Source: Listeria immobilis
GTDB taxonomy: Bacteria > Bacillota > Bacilli > Lactobacillales > Listeriaceae
Direction: 5' to 3'
Assembly (NCBI RefSeq): GCF_014322765.1
Contig: NZ_JAASTZ010000001.1
Coordinates: forward strand, 124,001-188,000
Length of the DNA stretch: 64,000 nt
Part shown: in pieces, positions 54,726 through 62,513 of the stretch
How the letters are laid out: the number at the start of each line of letters is the position of its first letter
How positions within the stretch are numbered: the stretch's first letter is position 1
Program-made: the position numbers and the translations under genes
The notes under the pieces: generated by a model
What the model saw: the letters and a program-made list of their open reading frames with translations, nothing else
Told to the model about the DNA's origin: nothing
Databases searched by the model: none

Positions 54726-56297
54726 ATGTCTATAATCGAAATTAATCAATTAAAAATAGAAGTAGCAGATCGAGAGCTAGTCAATATTCCACATCTGCTT
54801 GTAAATCGTAAAGCAAGAATAGGTATTATCGGTCATAACGGACTTGGTAAAACCACTCTTATGGAAGTAATCGCAGGTGTTAAAGAACCAGTTGCTGGAG
54901 AAGTAACTGTTCAAGGAAGACTCGCCTATATTAAACAATTACCAACCGAAAAAAGCACAAAAAGCGGCGGTGAAAAAACAAGAAAAGCCATTCAACAGGC
55001 AATGCGTCAAAATCCTAGTGTTCTACTGGCAGACGAACCAACCAGTAACTTGGATGTGGAAAGCGTAAAACATTTAGAACGACAATGGGAAGTCTTTCAT
55101 GGAGCATTAATTATCATCTCCCATGACCGCGCCTTTTTAGATAGCCTTTGTACTGAAATATGGGAAATTAAAAATCAAAAAATCCAGGTATATAAAGGCA
55201 ATTATCATGCTTATTTAGAGCAAAGGAAACAACAAGAAAATCAAGCAGAAATGGCATACAAAGAATTTAAAAATAAAAAGAAACAACTAGAAGCCTCGCA
55301 AACCTATCATGAAGTTGAAGCTGGGCGAATTGTAAAACCCGGAAAACGACTGAATGCAAAAGAAGCAAGTGCCTTTAAAGCAGGAAAAGGAACACAACAG
55401 AAAAAACAACATAGCACCATAAAAGCGCTCGATAAACGAATTGAACGTCTTGGAAATGTTGAAAAACCACATAAAACCAAACCAATAAAAATCGCAACTC
55501 CAGAAAGTCGTATTATCAAAAAAGGAAATACCGTTTTAAGTGCCGCAGAAGCCACATATGAAATAGCTGGAAAGCAACTATTTACAACAACTGCTTTTTC
55601 TATAAAGGCAGGCGATAAAGTAGCGCTAATTGGTGACAATGCAAGTGGTAAAACAACTTTTCTAAGAGAAATTATTCAAGAAAATCCTAAACTAGTAAGT
55701 AATAATCAAGCAAAGATTGCCTATTTTGACCAAGAATTAAAAGGCTTAGATTTAACAAAATCACTTTTAGAAAATATTACTGAAATGAGCGTTCAAAACA
55801 AACAAATTACAAAAGAAGTGCTTGGGAGTATGCACTTTAAAGAAGCGGATTGGCAAAAAGAAGTAAGGCTATTATCGGGTGGGGAACGAGTGAAGCTGCT
55901 TCTTAGTATGCTGCTTGTAAGTGATGCTAATTTTCTCATTCTTGACGAACCAACAAATTATTTGGACATTTTTGCGATGGAAGCATTGGAGATATTTATT
56001 CAAAATTTCACTGGGACAGTTCTTTTTGTTTCACATGATAGGACATTTATAGAGCATGTAGCAGAACAGCTTCTAGTGATTGAAGCTGGCAAGATGAACT
56101 TTTACCGAATGAGTTTTGCAGAATACGAAGCTAGTAAAGCACCTAGCGATGTCACAGAAGAGGACAAGCTTATTCTTGAAATGCGAATGTCAGAAATCGC
56201 CGGGAAGCTAATGCAGCCTAATTTAAAAGCCGAAGAGAAAACCCTACTAGAAAAAGATTATCAAGAAGTTATCGCCAAAAGAAAGCTATTCAATTGA
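54726..56297 (+). CDS. ABC-F ribosome-protection protein (Lmo0919/Vga(L)-type)
   Basis: 523 aa, two ABC ATPase domains and no membrane part. NBD1: IGHNGLGKTTLMEV (Walker A), KSGGEKTRKAI signature, LADEPTSNLDVESV. Lys-rich interdomain linker (YKEFKNKKKQLEASQTYHEV ...). NBD2: IGDNASGKTTFLRE, LSGGERVKLLLSML, LDEPTNYLDI. Relatives displace lincosamides, streptogramin A and pleuromutilins from the ribosome. Start at ATG 54726, 9 bases after AGGAGG; the frame running up to 54639 lies in the leader. Confidence 0.93.
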   Translation: MSIIEINQLKIEVADRELVNIPHLLVNRKARIGIIGHNGLGKTTLMEVIAGVKEPVAGEVTVQGRLAYIKQLPTEKSTKSGGEKTRKAIQQAMRQNPSVLLADEPTSNLDVESVKHLERQWEVFHGALIIISHDRAFLDSLCTEIWEIKNQKIQVYKGNYHAYLEQRKQQENQAEMAYKEFKNKKKQLEASQTYHEVEAGRIVKPGKRLNAKEASAFKAGKGTQQKKQHSTIKALDKRIERLGNVEKPHKTKPIKIATPESRIIKKGNTVLSAAEATYEIAGKQLFTTTAFSIKAGDKVALIGDNASGKTTFLREIIQENPKLVSNNQAKIAYFDQELKGLDLTKSLLENITEMSVQNKQITKEVLGSMHFKEADWQKEVRLLSGGERVKLLLSMLLVSDANFLILDEPTNYLDIFAMEALEIFIQNFTGTVLFVSHDRTFIEHVAEQLLVIEAGKMNFYRMSFAEYEASKAPSDVTEEDKLILEMRMSEIAGKLMQPNLKAEEKTLLEKDYQEVIAKRKLFN

Positions 56298-56463
56298 ATG
56301 GCTTTTTTTGGCATTTAATAAATAGTTATAATGAATCATTTGGTAAATGGAACGAAAACCGAGTAATAATTAGTTAATGGGAACTTTCCTTTATGCTTGA
56401 TTTCTTTAAAAGATAGGCTTAGAATCAAATAGTTATTAAAAGAGCAAAGAAAGAAGGAATCCC

Positions 56464-57486
56464 ATGTTTAGTCATCTTCCGGATTCATTCCTACAAATGA
56501 ACACGATTTTTATCTCAATTTTAATTGAAGCATTACCATTTGTGCTTATTGGAGTGTTTATTGCCGGATTTATTCAAATGTTTATTTCAGAAAAGTTTAT
56601 TGCACGTGTTATCCCTAAAAATAAATTTCTAGCAGTTATTGTTGGTTCATTAATTGGTGTTCTTTTTCCGTCTTGTGAATGTGGGATTGTCCCGATTGTA
56701 CGTAATTTATTAGCAAAAGGAGTGCCGCTTCATGCGGGAATTGCTTTTATGCTCACAGCACCAATTATTAACCCTGTTGTGTTATTTTCAACCTATGTTG
56801 CATTTGGCAGTAGCTGGGAAGTTCCAATATTACGCGTTGTCGGCAGCCTTGTTGTTGCTTTAGTAGTTGGAAATATTATTGCTTATTTTTATAAAGGAAC
56901 TGGACTAAAAGAGCGCTTTTTAAAATATGAAACAGCCAGTGAGAAGGTTGCAGTATCTTCCGGAAATATAGCTACTGCTGGAGCACCAACTGAAATCACT
57001 ACAACACATTTTCAAGCTTTAGAAGCAGATACTAGCCATATGCATCACCACCATCATCACGGCGAAGAACATGTTCATGAAGAAATGTCAGTTAGCCAAA
57101 AAGTGTGGCATACAGTACAACATGCAGTAGATGAATTCTTCTCAGTTGGAAAATATTTAGTATTTGGTGCACTGTTAGCGGCCGCAATGCAAACGTATAT
57201 AAAAACATCTACACTAGTATCCATTGGTCATGGTCCGATACTTTCTATTCTATTAATGATGGTACTCGCATTTGTACTCTCGCTATGTTCAGAGGCAGAT
57301 GCATTTATCGCTGCATCATTTCGCAGTGTTTTCTCAACTCAATCTATCGTTGCCTTTTTAGTATTTGGACCAATGCTTGATATTAAAAATTTAATGATGA
57401 TGTTAGGTGCTTTTAAAACGAAATTTGTCTTATTAATTGTTTCTAGTGTTACGATTGTTGTCTTTTTATATGCTTTGGTTATTTAA
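56464..57486 (+). CDS. DUF318 (UPF0718) permease with His-rich loop
   Basis: 340-aa membrane protein with eight helices. Family motifs LFPSCECGIVPIVRNLLAKG (two Cys and the Pro/Gly run) and its second repeat SLCSEADAFIAASFRSVFST. Between the halves is a hydrophilic loop with HMHHHHHHGEEHVHEE, which looks like a metal-binding segment. Similar to B. subtilis YcgR, whose partner YcgQ is the next gene here. Role unknown; metal or sulfur-compound transport suspected. 56298-56463 has no clear gene or terminator. Confidence 0.88.
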   Translation: MFSHLPDSFLQMNTIFISILIEALPFVLIGVFIAGFIQMFISEKFIARVIPKNKFLAVIVGSLIGVLFPSCECGIVPIVRNLLAKGVPLHAGIAFMLTAPIINPVVLFSTYVAFGSSWEVPILRVVGSLVVALVVGNIIAYFYKGTGLKERFLKYETASEKVAVSSGNIATAGAPTEITTTHFQALEADTSHMHHHHHHGEEHVHEEMSVSQKVWHTVQHAVDEFFSVGKYLVFGALLAAAMQTYIKTSTLVSIGHGPILSILLMMVLAFVLSLCSEADAFIAASFRSVFSTQSIVAFLVFGPMLDIKNLMMMLGAFKTKFVLLIVSSVTIVVFLYALVI

Positions 57487-57504
57487 ACGAAAGAAGGTGA
57501 GTAG

Positions 57505-58344
57505 ATGTTTCGCGTTTTTATATTATTTGGCTTTGGATTTTATTTAATGCAGCTACATATTTCGGGTGATATTAGTAAATATATCAATATGAAGTATTCT
57601 TACTTATCGTTTTCTGCGATGATTGCTGCTTTTTTACTTGCACTCGTTCAATTGATTATGGTGTTTCGAGATGAAGATATTGGCACAAAAACAGAACATT
57701 TAGGGCATACCCATGAAGGTGAAAATACGATTTGGAAAAAAATACTTGTTTATGGGCTACTTTCCTACGCTTTAATTGCTGGATTTATGTTTCCAGTTGC
57801 GACGCTTGATTCAACGATTGTTTCCGCAAAAGGCTTTCATTTTCCAAAAAATAATGAGGCGGGGGATGATCCCTATGCTCAAAATCAATTTTTACGTCCC
57901 GATACAAGTGGTTACTTTGGTCAAACCGATTATGAAAAAATGATGGAAAAAGAAAAAGCGAGTATTATCAATCAAAATCCTATAAAAGTAACAGACAGTA
58001 ATTATTTAATGACAATGGAAATTTTATACAATTATCCTGGAGAATTTGCAGGTAAAGAAATTGAATTTACTGGCTTTGTATATAATGATGATGTAACGAA
58101 AGACAATAAACTATTTTTATTCCGTTTTGGGATTATTCACTGTGTAGCAGATTCAGGTGTGTTTGGAATGCTAGTTCAAATGCCAGAAAAAACTAGCTAC
58201 CCAAACGATACTTGGCTTTCTGTTAAAGGGACGATTACGCAGGAGTACTATGCACCTTTCAAAATGACTATCCCATCAGTGGATGTGTCATCTTTCAAAG
58301 AAATCGGTAAACCAAAATCCGTTTATGTCTACCGTAAATATTAA
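57505..58344 (+). CDS. TIGR03943 family (YcgQ-like) membrane/extracytoplasmic protein
   Basis: 279 aa: two helices at the N terminus, a third at ~90-110, then a soluble C-terminal domain with FTGFVYNDDVTKDNKLFLFR and IIHCVADSGVFGMLVQMPE (conserved His-Cys-Asp) outside the membrane. Always paired with DUF318 permeases. GAAGGTG ribosome site 18 bases after the partner's stop. Confidence 0.9.
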   Translation: MFRVFILFGFGFYLMQLHISGDISKYINMKYSYLSFSAMIAAFLLALVQLIMVFRDEDIGTKTEHLGHTHEGENTIWKKILVYGLLSYALIAGFMFPVATLDSTIVSAKGFHFPKNNEAGDDPYAQNQFLRPDTSGYFGQTDYEKMMEKEKASIINQNPIKVTDSNYLMTMEILYNYPGEFAGKEIEFTGFVYNDDVTKDNKLFLFRFGIIHCVADSGVFGMLVQMPEKTSYPNDTWLSVKGTITQEYYAPFKMTIPSVDVSSFKEIGKPKSVYVYRKY

Positions 58345-58433
58345 AATCGCTACTTGCGGATTTAATCAGCTTGCGTTATTCTTATATAAGGCTGTTTACG
58401 TATTCACGAATGAATAAAAGGATGGACATGCAA

Positions 58434-59354
58434 ATGAATGATTATAAGCACTACTTTCATTTCCAAAGAGAAGAATGGCGCAAGCTGGAAGTGAGTAAAG
58501 ACCAAATTTTAACTGCGGAGGAATTGGAAGAAATTCGTGGTTTAAACGATCGAATTTCATTACAAGATATCTCTGAAATTTATTTACCGCTCATTAAATT
58601 GATTGCAATTCAATATCATGAAGCCATTTTTATTCACGGCGAAAAAATGGAATACTTAAAGAAAAAAGAATCGCGCGCACCTTTTATCATTGCACTAGCA
58701 GGAAGTGTTGCTGTTGGTAAAAGTACAACAGCACGTGTTTTTAAATTAATGCTAGATCGCTGGTTTTCTAAAACAAGACAAGTAGAATTAGTCACAACAG
58801 ATGGTTTTTTATATCCTAATAAAGTTTTAGAACAACAAGGAATTATGAATAAAAAAGGATTTCCAGAAAGTTATGATCGTGAGCGTTTTTCTTGTTTTTT
58901 AACCGATTTAAAAGCCAATAAAGAGGACGTTGAGGTACCACTTTATTCGCATTTTACCTATGATGTGTTAGAAGAGACAAGAACATTACATAATCCAGAT
59001 ATTGTGATTATCGAAGGGATTAATGTTTTACAAGCGGATCAACATGAAAGTCTATTTCCAAGTGATTTTTTTGATTTCTCGGTTTATATGGATGCAGATG
59101 AAGAAGACATTAAGAAATGGTATTTAGAGCGTTTCTTTATGCTTCGTGAAACGGCTTTTCAAGATGAAAGTTCTTATTTCCATCCCTATACAAAAATTGA
59201 CCAAAAAGAAGCGGAAAATTTTGCGCTAGATGTTTGGGATACCATCAATGGAGTCAACCTAAAAGAAAATATCGAAAAAACAAAGTATCGTGCGGATTTA
59301 GTCCTTCACAAGGGCGCAGATCACCTTATTTCCGATATATATTTACGAAAATAA
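58434..59354 (+). CDS. coaA: Pantothenate kinase, type I
   Basis: 306-aa first enzyme of coenzyme A synthesis. P-loop GSVAVGKSTTARVFKLML, then DGFLYPN and VIIEGINVLQ. ATG 58434 (MNDYKHYFHF) gives the length I recall for Listeria CoaA; in-frame ATGs at 58371, 58410, 58425 and 58431-region give non-family extensions, and AAGGATGG suits the chosen one. Not linked in function to its neighbours. Confidence 0.95.
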   Translation: MNDYKHYFHFQREEWRKLEVSKDQILTAEELEEIRGLNDRISLQDISEIYLPLIKLIAIQYHEAIFIHGEKMEYLKKKESRAPFIIALAGSVAVGKSTTARVFKLMLDRWFSKTRQVELVTTDGFLYPNKVLEQQGIMNKKGFPESYDRERFSCFLTDLKANKEDVEVPLYSHFTYDVLEETRTLHNPDIVIIEGINVLQADQHESLFPSDFFDFSVYMDADEEDIKKWYLERFFMLRETAFQDESSYFHPYTKIDQKEAENFALDVWDTINGVNLKENIEKTKYRADLVLHKGADHLISDIYLRK

Positions 59355-59399
59355 CCGAATGTAGTATTAGAGGAAAACTTCTAACTACATTCGGTTTTT
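59352..59399 (+). terminator. Intrinsic terminator of coaA
   Basis: 13-bp perfect stem AACCGAATGTAGT / ACTACATTCGGTT and T-run; overlaps the stop. Confidence 0.92.
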
Positions 59400-59401
59400 C
59401 C

Positions 59402-59449
59402 TTTACTTTTTCAAAAAAGTACGTATAATACAAAGTGAGTAATCACTCA
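59402..59449 (+). promoter_or_regulatory. ABC exporter promoter with TetR operator
   Basis: TTTACT (59402-59407), 16 bases, TATAAT (59424-59429), then palindrome TGAGT-AATC-ACTCA (59436-59449) over the start point. TGAGT...ACTCA sites are typical of AcrR/TetR repressors; the operon's third gene encodes one. Confidence 0.75.
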
Positions 59450-59468
59450 TTTTGAAGGAGGGGAAATA

Positions 59469-60191
59469 ATGACAGAAATAGCAATTAAAGTGACCAACCT
59501 AGATGTTCAAATTGGTAAAAAGCAAATTCTATCTAATATGTCACTTGAAATCAAAAAAGGTGAAATTTTTGGCTTAATTGGTCCATCCGGTGCTGGAAAG
59601 ACAACGCTAGTAAAAACAATTATTGGTATGGAAAAAGCTACAACAGGACAAACAGAAGTATTAAATAAGGTGATGCCAAGTCTACCTGTCATTAGTAAAA
59701 TTGGTTATATGGCACAATCAGATGCGCTATATACAGATTTAACAGCTAAAGAAAATCTCGATTTTTTCGCTTCACTTTATTCAATTAAAGGAAATACAAA
59801 GAAAGAGAGAATGAATTACGCTGCTAATTTAGTTAATTTGCAAGCAGATTTAACGAAAAAAGTGAGCAACTATTCAGGTGGAATGAAACGTCGACTATCA
59901 CTTGCTATTTCTGTGCTTGCTGACCCTGATGTACTTATATTAGATGAGCCGACTGTCGGAATTGATCCAGAATTACGCAAAAGTATTTGGGATGAACTTG
60001 GAGATCTTAAGGCAAATGGGAAATGTATCCTTGTAACGACACACGTGATGGATGAGGCCGAAAAGTGTGATCGCCTTGCAATGATAAGAAATGGAAAAAT
60101 AATCGCTATTGGGACGCCTCAGGAGCTTTCAAGCAAAACCAAATCTGGTAAATTAGAAGATGCCTTTTTAGAATTTGGAGGGGAGAACTAA
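59469..60191 (+). CDS. ABC-2 exporter ATPase subunit
   Basis: 240 aa. Walker A GPSGAGKTTLVKT, Q-loop in YMAQSDALYTDL, signature NYSGGMKRRLSLAISVL, Walker B VLILDEPTVGIDP, switch His in VTTHVMDEAEKCD. Overlaps the permease start by one base (TAATG). Part of a drug/lipid type exporter with own TetR. Confidence 0.95.
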   Translation: MTEIAIKVTNLDVQIGKKQILSNMSLEIKKGEIFGLIGPSGAGKTTLVKTIIGMEKATTGQTEVLNKVMPSLPVISKIGYMAQSDALYTDLTAKENLDFFASLYSIKGNTKKERMNYAANLVNLQADLTKKVSNYSGGMKRRLSLAISVLADPDVLILDEPTVGIDPELRKSIWDELGDLKANGKCILVTTHVMDEAEKCDRLAMIRNGKIIAIGTPQELSSKTKSGKLEDAFLEFGGEN

Positions 60192-61306
60192 TGCGTATTT
60201 TAGCTATTGTTAAACGGATTATTAACCAATTTCGACGGGATAAACGTACACTCGCTTTAATGTTTATTGCACCGCTCTTGCTAATCACATTGTTAACCTA
60301 TTTATTTGAAGGCGATACGGTAAAACCAGTTGTAGGTGTAAGCGGTATTTCTGACTCAATGGTAAAAGAACTTAAAGCAAATGATTTAACCATTAAAAAC
60401 TATCCAGAAAATACTTCTGCTAGTGATAAAATAAAAGATGCTGATTTAGACGCATTTTTTGAGCAAAACGGTGAGAAAATAAAAGTAACATATGAAAATA
60501 GCGAGCCTGCCATTAGTAAAGAAATTGGCTTGAAATTACAAAAAACTTTAATGCAAGAGCAGCAACAACAAGTGAAAAGTCAGGCGAAAACAACCGGAGA
60601 AGCGTTGGCAAAAGCTGGCATAGATCCAAGTACAATTCCTTCTCTTTCAAGTGGACCTGAAAAATTAACCATTTCGACCGATTATGTATACGGAGATAAA
60701 GACACTAGTTTTTTTGATACTATAAGCCCTATTTTCATAGGATTTTTCGTCTTTTTCTTTGTATTTCTAATTGCCGGTATATCTTTCCTGAGGGAGAGAA
60801 CAACTGGGACATTGGAAAGATTAATGGCAACACCAATCAAAAGAATAGAATTAGAACTCGGCTACTTGATTGGATTTGGGATTTTTGCTTTACTGCAATC
60901 TATTCTTGTTGCGGTATTTTCTATCCAAGTACTCGGCATGATGCAAAACGGTTCTTTATTCCATGTTTTATTAATTACACTTACACTTGGTCTGGTTTCG
61001 CTTGCACTAGGGATTCTGCTTTCGACATTTGCGAATAATGAGTTTCAAATCGTCCAATTTATACCGATTGTAATAGTACCTCAAATATTGTTCTGTGGGA
61101 TTTTCCCGTTAGATGGAATGGCTGATTGGTTAGTATGGATTGCTCACATTATGCCACTTTATTACGGAGCAGATGCATTAACAACTATCATGGTAAAAGG
61201 AGAAGGTTTTTCTTCCTTTGCGACAGATTTTTATATTTTACTTGGTTTTGTTCTTGTGTTTGTTGTATTAAATATTTTTGCGTTAAAAAAATACCGGAAA
61301 GTTTAA
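60191..61306 (+). CDS. ABC-2 exporter permease subunit
   Basis: 371 aa: N-terminal helix (LALMFIAPLLLITLLTYLFE), a ~150-residue outside domain (VVGVSGISDSMVKELKANDL ...) and five C-terminal helices (FIGFFVFFFVFLIAGISFLR, FLRERTTGTLERLMATP, LLSTFANNEFQIVQFIPIVI). YhgE/LinJ-like export permease. Substrate unknown. Confidence 0.92.
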   Translation: MRILAIVKRIINQFRRDKRTLALMFIAPLLLITLLTYLFEGDTVKPVVGVSGISDSMVKELKANDLTIKNYPENTSASDKIKDADLDAFFEQNGEKIKVTYENSEPAISKEIGLKLQKTLMQEQQQQVKSQAKTTGEALAKAGIDPSTIPSLSSGPEKLTISTDYVYGDKDTSFFDTISPIFIGFFVFFFVFLIAGISFLRERTTGTLERLMATPIKRIELELGYLIGFGIFALLQSILVAVFSIQVLGMMQNGSLFHVLLITLTLGLVSLALGILLSTFANNEFQIVQFIPIVIVPQILFCGIFPLDGMADWLVWIAHIMPLYYGADALTTIMVKGEGFSSFATDFYILLGFVLVFVVLNIFALKKYRKV

Positions 61307-61327
61307 TTAGAAAGGAAGCGATAGAAA

Positions 61328-61984
61328 GTGGATGCAGAAGGAGACATCTTGCGCCAAATGCTTGATTTAACTGAAAAAGAAACAAAAATGAGCGAGAAAC
61401 AACGTCGTATAGTCGCGGCTTCAATTGAACTTTTTGCAGAAAAAGGCTATGCTGGAACATCGACGAACGAAATTGCTAAAAAAGCAGGCGTGGCTGAAGG
61501 AACGATTTTTAGGCATTATAAGACAAAAAAAGACTTACTTATGGCTATTACAATGCCGACTTTAATTGGAGGCGTTATTCCTTTTTTAGCACAAAGCTTT
61601 GTTAAAGAAGTTTTTGAAAGCGAATATCCAGATTTTCAGTCGTTCATTCGAGAAATTATTGTGAATCGCTTTGAATTTGCCAAAGAAAATGGAAAAGTTA
61701 TTAAAATTTACTTTATGGAATTGTTTTATCATGATGAGCTTAGAGTCCAATTTTCCGAAATATTTATGACTCATGTGAAAGGACAGTTTGATCAAATGAT
61801 TGATTATTACAAAGAACGCGGCGAAATAGTTGATATGCCAAATAGTACAATTATGCGAGCCTTAATAACGAATATCGTTGGTTTTATGTTGACGAGATTT
61901 GTTGTTATGCCAGAAGCTAATTGGGATGATCCAAAAGAAATAGATGATACTGTTACGTATATTATGCATGGCTTGGGAAAGTAA
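61328..61984 (+). CDS. TetR-family repressor of the ABC-2 exporter
   Basis: 218 aa. HTH: AEKGYAGTSTNEIAKKAGVA, EGTIFRHYKTKKDLL. GTG start, 9 bases after AAAGGAAG; the ATG at 61388 would remove a non-conserved leader and cannot be excluded. C-terminal helical domain unclassified. Should bind TGAGT-AATC-ACTCA upstream of the operon that includes it, forming an autorepressed export unit. Confidence 0.92.
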   Translation: MDAEGDILRQMLDLTEKETKMSEKQRRIVAASIELFAEKGYAGTSTNEIAKKAGVAEGTIFRHYKTKKDLLMAITMPTLIGGVIPFLAQSFVKEVFESEYPDFQSFIREIIVNRFEFAKENGKVIKIYFMELFYHDELRVQFSEIFMTHVKGQFDQMIDYYKERGEIVDMPNSTIMRALITNIVGFMLTRFVVMPEANWDDPKEIDDTVTYIMHGLGK

Positions 61985-62037
61985 AATATAAGCACAAATA
62001 TAAAAAATGAATTCTTTTTAGGAAAGGGGGTTAATTA

Positions 62038-62457
62038 GTGAAACAATCCATCGTTCATATCGCTTTAGTTGTTAAAGATTATGATGAAGCTATTGCATTT
62101 TATACACAAAAGTTAAATTTTGAATTAGTGGAGGATACCTATCAACCAGAACAAGATAAAAGATGGGTCGTGGTATCGCCACCTAATTCCACAGGGACAA
62201 CAATGTTACTTGCGAGAGCTTCTAAACCAATACAAACTGATTTTATCGGTAATCAAGCAGGTGGTAGGGTCTTTTTGTTTTTAGGAACAGATGATTTTTA
62301 CCGGGATTATAACGAAATGATAGAAAAAGGGATAGAGTTTGTAAGAGAGCCGAAAACGACAGAATACGGAGAAGTTGCAGTATTTAAGGATTTATATGGC
62401 AATTTATGGGATTTAGTTCAGTTTTCAGAAGGGCACTTGATGAATAAACGAATATAA
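62038..62457 (+). CDS. VOC/glyoxalase superfamily protein
   Basis: 139 aa with paired beta-alpha-beta-beta-beta modules: VHIALVVKDYDEAIAFYTQK (first metal His), AGGRVFLFLGTDDFYRDYNE and YGEVAVFKDLYGNLWDLVQF (last Glu replaced by the DLYGN-LWDL pattern). Could be glyoxalase-, dioxygenase- or fosfomycin-type; cannot be narrowed. GTG start after GGAAAGGGGG. Confidence 0.9.
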   Translation: MKQSIVHIALVVKDYDEAIAFYTQKLNFELVEDTYQPEQDKRWVVVSPPNSTGTTMLLARASKPIQTDFIGNQAGGRVFLFLGTDDFYRDYNEMIEKGIEFVREPKTTEYGEVAVFKDLYGNLWDLVQFSEGHLMNKRI

Positions 62458-62469
62458 AAAGTAACCCGA

Positions 62470-62513
62470 TAAAATAAGCGAGTCCCGAATAATCAGGGCT
62501 CGCTTATTTTTAT
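62470..62513. terminator. Bidirectional intrinsic terminator
   Basis: AAAATAAGCGAGTCC / GGGCTCGCTTATTTT stem (one G-T pair), between the VOC gene and convergent ltaS. Confidence 0.92.

Noticed and set aside
56370-56400. Zur-like box before the DUF318 gene
   Set aside because: GAGTAATAATTAG only partly resembles TCGTAATNATTACGA; too few matches despite the His-rich permease.
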